A stretch of DNA of 47,159 nucleotides from Roseomonas sp. (GTDB lineage: Bacteria > Pseudomonadota > Alphaproteobacteria > Acetobacterales > Acetobacteraceae): NCBI GenBank assembly GCA_020250005.1, contig JADCES010000022.1, positions 1-47,159 of the forward strand, read 5' to 3'. Below are positions 7,829 to 15,893 of this stretch, piece by piece. Each line of letters starts with the position of its first letter. Positions within the stretch are counted from its first letter, which is position 1. The notes under the pieces are model-generated. The model worked only from the letters and a program-made list of their open reading frames with translations. It was not told the origin of the DNA and made no database searches. The position numbers and the translations under genes are program-made.

Positions 7829-9228
7829 GATTCCGTTTTATCGCAACTGAGCGCTTCGAATGGCGTTTCACCTTGCGCATGCCATTTCGGTTTGGGGTCA
7901 TTACCGTCAGGGATGGTGTACAGGCTGTGGTGCGGCTTCGCATTCGTGATGCGATGGGAAGGGAAGGGTTCGGCATGGCCGCCGAGACCCTTGCGGCGAA
8001 ATGGTTCGACAAGGATGCAGCCCTGACTGATGCCGATAATCAGCATCAGCTACGCCGTGCGCTTGAGATTGCGGAGGCGCAGTCGCTCGCCGTGGGCTTC
8101 AATACGGCCTTCGGCCATTACGCCGATGGCTATAACGCATATTTTGCTGCCTGCGCGGCGGAAGGGCTCAATCCTCTTGTGGCCAGTTTTGGCCGCGCGC
8201 TTTGGGACCGCGCAGCCTTCGATGCCCTGCTCCGTCTTGCCGGTCTTTCCTTTGATGCGGGTCTGCGCGCCAATCTTGGCGGCATGGCGCCACATGCGGT
8301 CATTCCTGATCTTACGGATTTCGATTTCGCTGCGATGCTGGCGCAAGTGCCAAAGCCGGCCCGGTTGCACGCGCGCCATACGGTTGGCTTGGTTGACCCC
8401 ATCACCAGCGCTGATTTGACGGACGCAGTGGATGATGGTCTGCCCGAAACATTGGAACAGGTTTTGGCCACCTATCGCCATCTCTATTGGAAGCTCAAGG
8501 TTAGTGGCAATATCGCGGAAGATGTCGCGCGGCTTTGCCGTATCGCTGCCGTATTGGATCGCTCGCATGGCTATCACGCAACGCTTGACGGTAATGAACA
8601 ATATGAGGATGCGGCGAGCGTATTGGCGCTATGGCGCGCGATGGAGGCTGAGCCGAGATTGGCGCGGCTGCGCGCTTCCATCTTGTTCATCGAACAGCCT
8701 ATCAAGCGCTCGCATGCGCTGCAGGAAAGCATCACGGATATCGCCGCTACCCGGCCCGTGATCATTGATGAGAGTGATGGCGCGCTGGATGCATTCCTAG
8801 TCGCCAAGGGGCTCGGCTATAGCGGCGTTTCCAGCAAGGCATGCAAGGGCATTTGGCGATCCTTGATCAACCAGGCGCGGTGCCGGCAGTGGGGCCAGAG
8901 CTATTTCATGTCAGCCGAGGATTTGACCACTCTGGCCGGGCTTTGCGTGCAGCAGGATCTCGCCTTGGTCAGTGCACTCGGTCTTGCCCATGTGGAACGC
9001 AATGGCCATCACTTCATTGATGGCTTTGCAGGCCGTCCGACAGAGGAAGCGCAGGCCTATCGGGCCGCGCATCCCGATCTTTATGCGGATACGCCACATG
9101 GTCCGCGCCTTCGCATTCGTGAAGGGCTGCTTGACATTGGCAGCATTGCAACACCCGGCCTGGGCAGCGCGCCCTGGCCGGATGTAAGGGCTATGCAGCC
9201 CATGGAAAAAGCTGCTTGGCCGAAATGA
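7825..9228 (+). CDS. Enolase-superfamily enzyme, muconate-lactonizing-enzyme subgroup-like
   Basis: A 467-residue protein, longer than the usual 370-400 of the superfamily. The barrel carries the full set of marks of the MLE subgroup: KLK (KxK) near residue 223, Asp in TLDGNE near 255, Glu in IEQPI near 291, Asp in IIDES near 314, and Lys in SSKACK near 338. These bind Mg2+ and do acid/base chemistry at the carbon next to a carboxylate (cycloisomerase, racemase or dehydratase). The GTG start at 7825 is chosen because it makes a GTGA overlap with the preceding ORF and sits behind GAAGGGA; the frame is open further upstream to an ATG at 7753, which has no clear ribosome site. It closes the + strand operon. 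Specific substrate unknown. Confidence 0.82.
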   Translation: MRFRFIATERFEWRFTLRMPFRFGVITVRDGVQAVVRLRIRDAMGREGFGMAAETLAAKWFDKDAALTDADNQHQLRRALEIAEAQSLAVGFNTAFGHYADGYNAYFAACAAEGLNPLVASFGRALWDRAAFDALLRLAGLSFDAGLRANLGGMAPHAVIPDLTDFDFAAMLAQVPKPARLHARHTVGLVDPITSADLTDAVDDGLPETLEQVLATYRHLYWKLKVSGNIAEDVARLCRIAAVLDRSHGYHATLDGNEQYEDAASVLALWRAMEAEPRLARLRASILFIEQPIKRSHALQESITDIAATRPVIIDESDGALDAFLVAKGLGYSGVSSKACKGIWRSLINQARCRQWGQSYFMSAEDLTTLAGLCVQQDLALVSALGLAHVERNGHHFIDGFAGRPTEEAQAYRAAHPDLYADTPHGPRLRIREGLLDIGSIATPGLGSAPWPDVRAMQPMEKAAWPK

Positions 9229-9264
9229 AAACTGCGAGGGTGCGTATTGGCTAAGCCATCTGCT

Positions 9265-9387
9265 TCAATTCACCGTAATATGTGCCTGCCGCACCACAGG
9301 GCCCCATTTCTCCGTCTCACTCCGCATATAGACCGTAATCTCCGCAGGGGTCGAGGTAATGGCATCAGCACCAACTTGTGTCAGATC
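9265..9387 (-). pseudogene. C-terminal remnant of a Bug/TctC-family solute-binding protein
   Basis: Reading the minus strand toward a TGA at 9267-9265 gives a stretch of about 40 codons with QVGADAITSTPAEITVYM, then RSETEKWGPVVRQA and a terminal TVN. That is the characteristic C-terminus of Bug-family (tripartite tricarboxylate transporter) periplasmic binding proteins, where GADxxxSTPxEF and ExxKWxxVVxxA are conserved. There is no start codon with a ribosome site and no N-terminal 280 residues; the preceding sequence is the intact isomerase gene. It is therefore a decayed stub left by a deletion that joined the isomerase gene to the tail of the transporter gene. It fills most of the 9229-9395 gap. 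Confidence 0.65.
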
Positions 9388-9395
9388 ATGATGCC

Positions 9396-10205
9396 TCAGA
9401 CCATGCGCGCGTGGCGTTCTTTCATGATGCGTAAAACCTCATCCGGTGCTTCTGCCCACCAGCGGCGCGACAGCAGCTCAACCTCGACAAAACCTTCATA
9501 TCCGGCCGCACTCACCATGGCGCTGATGCCGGCGATATCAATCACGCCATCGCCTGGCATGCCGCGATCAAAGACAAGATCGGTGGTGGGGACAAGCCAA
9601 TCGCAGATGTGAAAGCCCGTGAGCTTGCCCGCAGCGCGCGCCATTTGGTGGCTAAGCTCAGGGTCCCACCAGACATGATAAACGTCCAGAACAACCCCAA
9701 CACCCTTACCCAATGCCGCGCAGAGATCAAGCGCCTGGCGGAGCGTGGATAGCACCGAACGATCTGCGCAGGTCATGGGATGGAGCGGTTCCAGCCCCAG
9801 GCTCACGCCAGCAGCGCGCGCTTCGGGCAGGATCGTCTCAAGCCCCTCACGCACCATGCGGCGCGCGCCCTGAATATCCTTCGATCCTGCCGGCAAGCCG
9901 CCGCAGACGATGACCAGGCTGCGCGCTTGCAGCTTATGCGCTTCTTCAATGGCGCGACGATTATCCTCAATCGCCGCAGCGCGCCCCGCTGCATCGGCGG
10001 CGGGAAACATGCCACCACGGCAAAGCCCCGTCACCGTCAAGCCTGCATCGCGGATCTGTCGTGCTGCGGCATCCACCCCCATGGCTGCCAGGACATCCCG
10101 CCAGGGGGCTATGCCCGGAATGCCATGGCGCGCGCAGCCTTCAATACACTCAGCGAGTCCCCATTTCTCCCGCACCGTGACGGTATTGAGGCTGAGGGGC
10201 TTCAC
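9396..10205 (-). CDS. Sugar phosphate isomerase/epimerase family (xylose isomerase-like TIM barrel)
   Basis: A 269-residue protein starting at GTG 10205, which overlaps the DUF993 stop as GTGA; longer in-frame starts exist upstream but lie inside the DUF993 gene. The AP-endonuclease-2 fold is shown by GLEPLHPM near residue 141 (metal Glu), DVYHVWWD near 180 (Asp/His), GFHICDW near 210 (His) and VEVELLS near 248 (Glu), the usual four-ligand metal site. Members isomerise or epimerise sugars, inositol ketones or hydroxypyruvate-type substrates. Coupled to DUF993, it is probably a sugar or polyol catabolic pair. The downstream Bug remnant suggests that a matching uptake system was once next door. 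Confidence 0.83.
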   Translation of the reverse strand: MKPLSLNTVTVREKWGLAECIEGCARHGIPGIAPWRDVLAAMGVDAAARQIRDAGLTVTGLCRGGMFPAADAAGRAAAIEDNRRAIEEAHKLQARSLVIVCGGLPAGSKDIQGARRMVREGLETILPEARAAGVSLGLEPLHPMTCADRSVLSTLRQALDLCAALGKGVGVVLDVYHVWWDPELSHQMARAAGKLTGFHICDWLVPTTDLVFDRGMPGDGVIDIAGISAMVSAAGYEGFVEVELLSRRWWAEAPDEVLRIMKERHARMV

Positions 10206-11362
10206 GTCACACCATGCAGCGCCAAAAGCTGACGCATGCGGCTGGCCGCGCGTTCCGGATCGCTCAGCAGGCCCGCCGCATCGGCAAGGCGAAACAGCTC
10301 CGCAAAATGCTGCATACTGCGGGTGCTTTGCTGCCCGCCAACCATCACGAAATGATCCTGATGGCCGTTCAGCCAAGCCATGAAGACCACGCCTGTCTTG
10401 TAGAAGCGTGTTGGTGCCTTGAAGATATGGCGGGAAAGCGGGACGGTTGGCGCCAGAATATCATGGAAACTGGCAAGGTCATTCTTGGCGAGGGAGGCAA
10501 GCGCACCACCCACGGCGGGTGCGATCGGGTCAAAGATACCCAATAGCGCATCGGAATGGCCCTGCGCATCGCCAGCGATCAATTCGGCATAGTTGAAGTC
10601 ATCACCAGTATACATCCGCACACCGCGTGGCAGGCGGCGGCGCATGGTGATTTCCTTCTTGTCATCCAGAAGGGATATCTTCACGCCATCTACCTTATGC
10701 GCATGGGCGTGAATGACCGAAAGCGCGGTTTCCATGGCGGCCATGTGATCATGATGGCCCCAATAACCTTCAAGAGCGGGATCAAACATTTCTCCGAGCC
10801 AATGGATGATCACGGGTTCACGCACGGCACCCAGGATGCGCGCGTAAACACGTTCGTAATCGGCGGGGGTCTTCGCGGCCTTGGCCAGCGCACGGGACGC
10901 CATCAGAATGATGCGCCCCCCCATTTTCTCAACCGCTTCGCATTGTTCTTCATAGGCGCGGATCACATCATCCACCGTCACATCAGGGCCGGGCGCCAGA
11001 TGGTCGGTCCCCGCGCCACTTGCGATCACCGCGCCCGGATGATCCTGCGCTGCATCAAGGCTCAGGCGAATAAGCTGTTGCGCCGCGGCCCAATCAAGCC
11101 CCGTACCGCGCTGTGCCGTATCCATGGCCTCTGCCACGCCAAGGCCAAGCGACCAAAGATGTTTGCGGAAGGCTATGGTGCGATCCCAATCAACCTTTGT
11201 ATCAAGCCAAGGGTCCTGTTCCGCCAGCGGATCAGCCACAACATGGGCAGCCGCGAAGGCGATGCGCGGATAGGGCGGCAAGGCTTTCGCGAAGGCGCGC
11301 GGCGGGCTGGTGGTGAAGCTCGTGATCGAGCCGTCGGGATTGGGCAGATCAAGGCGCGCCAT
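10202..11362 (-). CDS. DUF993 family protein (dihydrodipicolinate synthase-like TIM barrel)
   Basis: A 386-residue protein that I recognise as DUF993, annotated in databases as a dihydrodipicolinate-synthase-family protein. Visible features are an N-terminal RLDLPNPDGS stretch, AAAHVVADP near residue 39, an ASGAGTDHL loop, and HKVDGVKISLLDDKKE near residue 220, whose Lys is a candidate Schiff-base residue (inference). The ATG at 11362 is chosen over one six codons upstream because GGAGGAG lies at the right distance in front of it. It overlaps the isomerase gene by GTGA. Members usually sit in sugar or inositol degradation clusters with isomerases and oxidoreductases. The reaction is not known to me. 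Confidence 0.75.
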   Translation of the reverse strand: MARLDLPNPDGSITSFTTSPPRAFAKALPPYPRIAFAAAHVVADPLAEQDPWLDTKVDWDRTIAFRKHLWSLGLGVAEAMDTAQRGTGLDWAAAQQLIRLSLDAAQDHPGAVIASGAGTDHLAPGPDVTVDDVIRAYEEQCEAVEKMGGRIILMASRALAKAAKTPADYERVYARILGAVREPVIIHWLGEMFDPALEGYWGHHDHMAAMETALSVIHAHAHKVDGVKISLLDDKKEITMRRRLPRGVRMYTGDDFNYAELIAGDAQGHSDALLGIFDPIAPAVGGALASLAKNDLASFHDILAPTVPLSRHIFKAPTRFYKTGVVFMAWLNGHQDHFVMVGGQQSTRSMQHFAELFRLADAAGLLSDPERAASRMRQLLALHGVT

Positions 11363-11755
11363 GCAAAACTTCTCCTCCATCCGGTATCGTCTGGCAATTT
11401 CTCATGCCAGGGTTCAGCCATCCAGTGTTTTTGTGCCGGAATTGCAGCGGCATCCGACAGATGATGCTTGGTTCAGCCCGTGGCAAGCAATCTCGATCAC
11501 GCCTATTGCGCGTTGAAAGTCAGCCGGTCATTGCGCTGGTATCGTTGCTTTCAGGATGAATGGCCTTGCGCAACTAAGCATGGAACGCCCAGTGGCCGGC
11601 GCTGATGCCCCACGGCTTCGATAGCGTCCCTGCCCTTAGTCAATCAGCTGGCACCTCTGATCACAGACAACGCCAAGCCAAAAGCCACCCAAAACCACAT
11701 GACGCATTGAAGCGCAGAGGCTACAATTTTTTCGAAACAACCGCAGGGGAAGTCC
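11363..11755. other. Divergent intergenic region, no gene seen
   Basis: This 393-base stretch separates the minus-strand DUF993 gene from the plus-strand racemase gene and must carry both promoters. GC falls toward the plus-strand gene, with a T-rich run just before its ribosome site. I found no convincing reading frame, no family remnant, and no inverted repeat longer than chance. Confidence 0.6.
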
Positions 11756-12883
11756 ATGGGCGCGCTGAAGGGTATCACGGTGCTGGAACTCGCAGGCATT
11801 GGGCCGGGTCCCTTCTGCGCGATGTTGCTGGCGGATATGGGCGCGCGGGTGATCCGCATTGATCGCCCCGAAGGCCCAGCCGGCACGCGTGATGATGTCG
11901 TTTTGCGTGGGCGTCGCTCCTTGTGTCTTGATCTCAAGAATCCCACCGCCGTTGAAGCCTTGAAGCGCATGGCCCAGCAAGCTGATGCGCTGATTGAAGG
12001 CTTCCGGCCAGGTGTCATGGAACGGCTTGGCCTTGGCCCCGAGCCGCTGCTCAAGGCAAATCCGCGCTTGATCTATGGCCGCATGACGGGATGGGGGCAG
12101 GCGGGACCACTCGCGAAACGCGCGGGGCATGACATCAATTACATCGCACTCACCGGGGCGCTGCATGCCATTGGCGATCCTGATCGCCCACCGCCACCGC
12201 CGCTTAACCTTATCGGTGATTATGGTGGCGGGGGAATGCTGCTGGCCTTGGGCATGCTGGCTGCCGTTATCGAACGCGCCAATTCTGGCCGCGGCCAGGT
12301 GGTGGATGCCGCCATGGTGGATGGCGCGGCGCTATTGATGGCACCCATCTATGGCATGCTCTCCCTCGGCCGTTGGGCACCCAAGCGGGGCGCGAATTTC
12401 CTTGATGGCACCGCAAGTTTTTACGGCAGCTACGCTTGTGCTTGCGGCGGCTATGTCGCGGTTGGCCCCATTGAACCTGCCTTCTTTGCGGAAATGCTCC
12501 AGCGCTTGGGCCTTGATGCCGCCAGTTTCGAAAACCGCATGAACCCTGCGACCTGGTCCACCCACAAGGCCAGATTGGCGGAAGCATTTCTTGGCCGAAC
12601 ACGCGATGCATGGGCGGAAATATTCGCCGATAGTGATGGCTGCGTCACACCCATCCTTTCCATGGCCGAGGCACCATCGCATCCCCATATCGCCGCGCGT
12701 GAGACTTTTGTTACCGCTCATGGTGCTGTGCAACCAGCGCCCGCACCGCGCTTCTCTCGCACGCCATCGGCCATTGGGGCGGCACCGCCATTGCGTGGTG
12801 AACATGGCGCAGAAATCCTGGCTGAATTCGGCTTTTCTGCGCAGGAGATCGACACCCTGGTGGCCACCATACCACCGCGATGA
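11756..12883 (+). CDS. Alpha-methylacyl-CoA racemase (CaiB/BaiF family III CoA-transferase fold)
   Basis: A 375-residue protein opening with ALKGITVLELAGIGPGPFCA, the N-terminus typical of AMACR/MCR. The racemase catalytic pair is visible: His in AGHDINYIAL near residue 124 and Asp in LIGDYGGGG near residue 154, matching His126/Asp156 of the mycobacterial enzyme. This distinguishes it from CoA transferases, which use an Asp near the GRG region. It interconverts (R)- and (S)-2-methylacyl-CoA, needed before acyl-CoA dehydrogenases can act on branched chains. It faces an acyl-CoA ligase on the other strand, with an LCAD-type dehydrogenase just beyond: together a branched-chain acid or isoprenoid degradation set. 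Confidence 0.9.
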   Translation: MGALKGITVLELAGIGPGPFCAMLLADMGARVIRIDRPEGPAGTRDDVVLRGRRSLCLDLKNPTAVEALKRMAQQADALIEGFRPGVMERLGLGPEPLLKANPRLIYGRMTGWGQAGPLAKRAGHDINYIALTGALHAIGDPDRPPPPPLNLIGDYGGGGMLLALGMLAAVIERANSGRGQVVDAAMVDGAALLMAPIYGMLSLGRWAPKRGANFLDGTASFYGSYACACGGYVAVGPIEPAFFAEMLQRLGLDAASFENRMNPATWSTHKARLAEAFLGRTRDAWAEIFADSDGCVTPILSMAEAPSHPHIAARETFVTAHGAVQPAPAPRFSRTPSAIGAAPPLRGEHGAEILAEFGFSAQEIDTLVATIPPR

Positions 12884-12928
12884 TTCGCGCTTGACCATTG
12901 TTAAGCGCCCGCAGCGCACCCGCACCCG

Positions 12929-14443
12929 TTAGCGGAAGCGTTCCTTCAATACGCGGCGGAGCAGCTTGCCGGCTTCGCTGCGCGGCAATGCCTCAAGAAA
13001 ATCGACCGCCACCGGGATTTTCAGACTACCAAGATGCGCGCGACAATGGGCGATAATGGCATCAGCCAGTGCGGCATTGGCAGCATCATGCCGTGGTACC
13101 ACCAATGCCCGCGGGCGTTCGCCCAATTCAGCATCTGGCACCCCAATCACCGCGGCTTCCGCCACTGCCGGGTGCAGGCCAAGCACAGCCTCGATCTCTG
13201 CCGGATAGATATTGACGCCACCTGAAAGGATCAGATCCGCCCGGCGGTCCGACAGAAACAGGAAACCTTCCGCATCCAGCCAGCCAAGATCATGCAGGGT
13301 CGCCCAGCCCTGATCATTATAGGCAGCGGCAGTTTTTTCGGGATCATTATGGTAGGCGAAGCGCGCCCCGCCTTCGAACCAAATGCGGCCAATCTCTCCG
13401 GGCGGGAGCGCGCGGCCTTCCTCATCCAGGATATGCACTGCGCCATAGGCGGGGCGGCCGACACTGCCGGGCTTGCGCAGCCAAGTCTCACTGTCAATGA
13501 AGCAAACCCCAATGCCTTCGCTACCGGCATAGTATTCGCGGATGATCGGCCCCCACCAATCCAGCATCGCCTGCTTCACCGGAATGGGGCAAGGCGCTGC
13601 CGCATGAATGGCACAGCGATGGCTGGAAAGATCAAAGGCGTTTCGCACCGTATCCGGCAGGGCAAGCAGGCGCACGAACATGGTCGGCACCCATTGGCTA
13701 TGGGTCACGCGATATTTTTCGATCAGCGCCAAACACGAAGCGGCATCGAATTTTCGCGTGATCACCGCCGTGCCGCCACCATCAATGGTGCGTTGGACAT
13801 AGCGATTGGGCGCTGCGTGATAGAGCGGCGCCGGCGAGAGATAGACCGTATCCGCATCAAACCCGTAAAAACCCTTCCAGCTCATGTCGAATTCAGGCTT
13901 ATGGCGATCCGCAAAAGGAATGAGCGGACGACGAATACCCTTGGGCAGGCCAGTGGTACCCGAAGAATAAAGGAATTCGCGACCGATCGGCCTTTCACCC
14001 TCGGGCCATGTTGTGGGCCGGCCTTCCATCATTGAATGCAGTGGCGCAAAACCTGGAATGGCGCCGCCCAGGCTGACGCGATGGGGCAGGTTCTCAAGAT
14101 CCAGCGCCCCCACCAATGGACTGAGCTCGGCCTCAGCGAATAGGGCTACCGCACCGGAATCGCGCAGCACATGCGCCACTTCATGCGGGCGCAAATGGAT
14201 GGAAAGGGGCGTCACCATCAAGCCAGCGCGCTTGGCCCCATAGGTGAGCATCAGGAATTCCGGTGTGTTTTCCAACAATAGCGCAATGCCCTGCCCTGGG
14301 GTCAGCCCAAGCGCCACCAGCCCATGCGCGATCTGGTTCGCTGCCTCATCCAATGCCCAAAAACTGAGGATAGTGCCGCTATCGGGAAAAATGGCCGCAG
14401 GCTTGTCGAGTGTTGCGCGCGCCAAATTGGCAAGATGCGGCAT
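12929..14443 (-). CDS. Acyl-CoA synthetase (AMP-forming, ANL superfamily)
   Basis: A 504-residue adenylate-forming ligase. Core motifs in order: YSSGTTGLPKG near residue 158 (A3 phosphate loop), YYAGSEGIG near 305 (A5), DLGWLDAEGFLFLSDR near 387 (A7/A8 hinge), GGVNIYPAEIEAVL near 411, and PRSEAGKLLRR near 490 with the A10 lysine. It activates a carboxylic acid to acyl-AMP and then acyl-CoA. It lies tail-to-tail with the racemase and head-to-head with the acyl-CoA dehydrogenase, so the three likely act on one class of branched or medium-chain acids. Chain specificity cannot be read from sequence alone. No signal peptide. Confidence 0.92.
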   Translation of the reverse strand: MPHLANLARATLDKPAAIFPDSGTILSFWALDEAANQIAHGLVALGLTPGQGIALLLENTPEFLMLTYGAKRAGLMVTPLSIHLRPHEVAHVLRDSGAVALFAEAELSPLVGALDLENLPHRVSLGGAIPGFAPLHSMMEGRPTTWPEGERPIGREFLYSSGTTGLPKGIRRPLIPFADRHKPEFDMSWKGFYGFDADTVYLSPAPLYHAAPNRYVQRTIDGGGTAVITRKFDAASCLALIEKYRVTHSQWVPTMFVRLLALPDTVRNAFDLSSHRCAIHAAAPCPIPVKQAMLDWWGPIIREYYAGSEGIGVCFIDSETWLRKPGSVGRPAYGAVHILDEEGRALPPGEIGRIWFEGGARFAYHNDPEKTAAAYNDQGWATLHDLGWLDAEGFLFLSDRRADLILSGGVNIYPAEIEAVLGLHPAVAEAAVIGVPDAELGERPRALVVPRHDAANAALADAIIAHCRAHLGSLKIPVAVDFLEALPRSEAGKLLRRVLKERFR

Positions 14444-14665
14444 GGGCCTTCCTTATCGTCCTGATCCAACATTGACGGCCATTTCCTATCCGCCAAATTC
14501 TTCCCCAACCGGCAAAGACTAAGGCCAATAGCTGCGTATTTTCAAGCAATGTTTCCGGCGCAAGATAAGGCGTGGCGTGATCGAAAACCGGCCGCTAGAC
14601 AGGTGGACCCCGCATCCGCACAATCACCCTTGGCGCAAGATAACCAAGCCCAAGGGAGGCGTCGC

Positions 14666-15844
14666 ATGATTCCCCGTACTGTCTTTTCCCCCGCCCATGA
14701 GCAATTCCGCGAACAGGTGCGCCGCTTCGTTGCGCGCGAAATCCTGCCGCATCACGCTGCCTGGGAAGAAGCGGGCGTGGTGCCGCGCGAAGCCTGGCGC
14801 AAGGCGGGTGAGGCCGGGCTTTTGCTCTGCAATGTTCCGGAAGAATGGGGCGGCATGGGCGGGGATTTCCTGCACAGCGCCATCGTGATTGAGGAGATGT
14901 CGCGCGCCGGTGCGACCGGCCCCGCTTTCTCACTGCATTCGGATATCGTGGCGCCTTATCTGCTGCATTACGGCACGGAAGCCCAAAAGCGCCGCTGGTT
15001 GCCTGCCATGGCGCGCGGTGATGCCTTGGCCGCCATTGCCATGACCGAACCGCAAGGCGGCAGTGATTTGCAGGCCATCCGCACCACGGCGATCCGTGAT
15101 GGCGATGATTATGTCATCAGCGGTCAGAAGATCTACATCACCAATGCGCAGGGCGCGGATGTGATTGTCGTCGCCGCCAAGACCGACCCCACCGCACGCG
15201 GGCGCGGCGTCAGCCTGATCCTGGTAGAGACCGATCGGCCCGGCTTTGCGCGCGGCAAGCCGCTCAAGAAGGTGGGCTGCAAGGCGATGGATACGTCAGA
15301 GCTGTTTTTCGATCAGGTGCGGGTGCCGGTCACCAATTTACTGGGGGAAGAAGGGCGTGGCTTCGCCCAATTGATGACAGAGCTTGCGCAGGAAAGGCTG
15401 GTGCAGGCCGTGCGCGCGGTGGCGTCAGCAGAAGCGGCGCTGGAACAGACCATCGCCTATGTCACGGCACGCCCCGCCTTTGGCCAGACAGTGGCGGATT
15501 TCCAGAATACACAGTTCCGCCTTGCCGAGATGCGTGCGGAAATCGCGGTCTTGCGCGTTTATGTGGACCGCTGCCTTGAAGTGCATCTGGCCGGCGGCCT
15601 GGATGCGGTTGATGCCGCCATCGCCAAGATGCAGACAACCGAAATGCTTGGCCGCGTGGTGGACCAATGCGTGCAACTGCATGGCGGCGCGGGCTATATG
15701 TGGGAATACCCCATTGCGCGTGCCTGGGCTGATGCGCGCATGGCCCGCATCGCAGGCGGTTCCATCGAAGTCATGAAGCAGATCATCGCGCGTTCGTTAT
15801 TGCCCAAGCAGGAAAAGCGCCAGGGCCGCGCGGCGGCAGAATAG
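14666..15844 (+). CDS. Acyl-CoA dehydrogenase, LCAD/isovaleryl type
   Basis: A 392-residue FAD enzyme. AMTEPQGGSDLQ near residue 126 and GQKIYITNAQ near 152 are the standard signatures; the C-terminal loop is IAGGSIEVMKQII, lacking the Glu of MCAD/SCAD (YEGT). That is the pattern of LCAD and isovaleryl-CoA dehydrogenase, whose base is on helix G; the Glu in ASAEAALEQT near residue 254 is the candidate. The ATG at 14666 is preferred, behind AAGGGAGG; the frame is open upstream to 14549 without a ribosome site. The 222 bases between this start and the ligase start hold a divergent promoter region with no other gene seen. Confidence 0.9.
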   Translation: MIPRTVFSPAHEQFREQVRRFVAREILPHHAAWEEAGVVPREAWRKAGEAGLLLCNVPEEWGGMGGDFLHSAIVIEEMSRAGATGPAFSLHSDIVAPYLLHYGTEAQKRRWLPAMARGDALAAIAMTEPQGGSDLQAIRTTAIRDGDDYVISGQKIYITNAQGADVIVVAAKTDPTARGRGVSLILVETDRPGFARGKPLKKVGCKAMDTSELFFDQVRVPVTNLLGEEGRGFAQLMTELAQERLVQAVRAVASAEAALEQTIAYVTARPAFGQTVADFQNTQFRLAEMRAEIAVLRVYVDRCLEVHLAGGLDAVDAAIAKMQTTEMLGRVVDQCVQLHGGAGYMWEYPIARAWADARMARIAGGSIEVMKQIIARSLLPKQEKRQGRAAAE

Positions 15845-15893
15845 GCTTCGCCGCAAGCGATCAGGCCGCCAATATGAACGCAACCGATCCGTC

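Noticed and set aside
11363-11755. Hidden gene in the 393-base divergent gap
   Set aside because: Only short frames without ribosome sites or recognisable content.
13292-14035. Long plus-strand frame inside the acyl-CoA ligase gene
   Set aside because: Antisense to a gene with all ANL motifs; no recognisable protein, no ribosome site.
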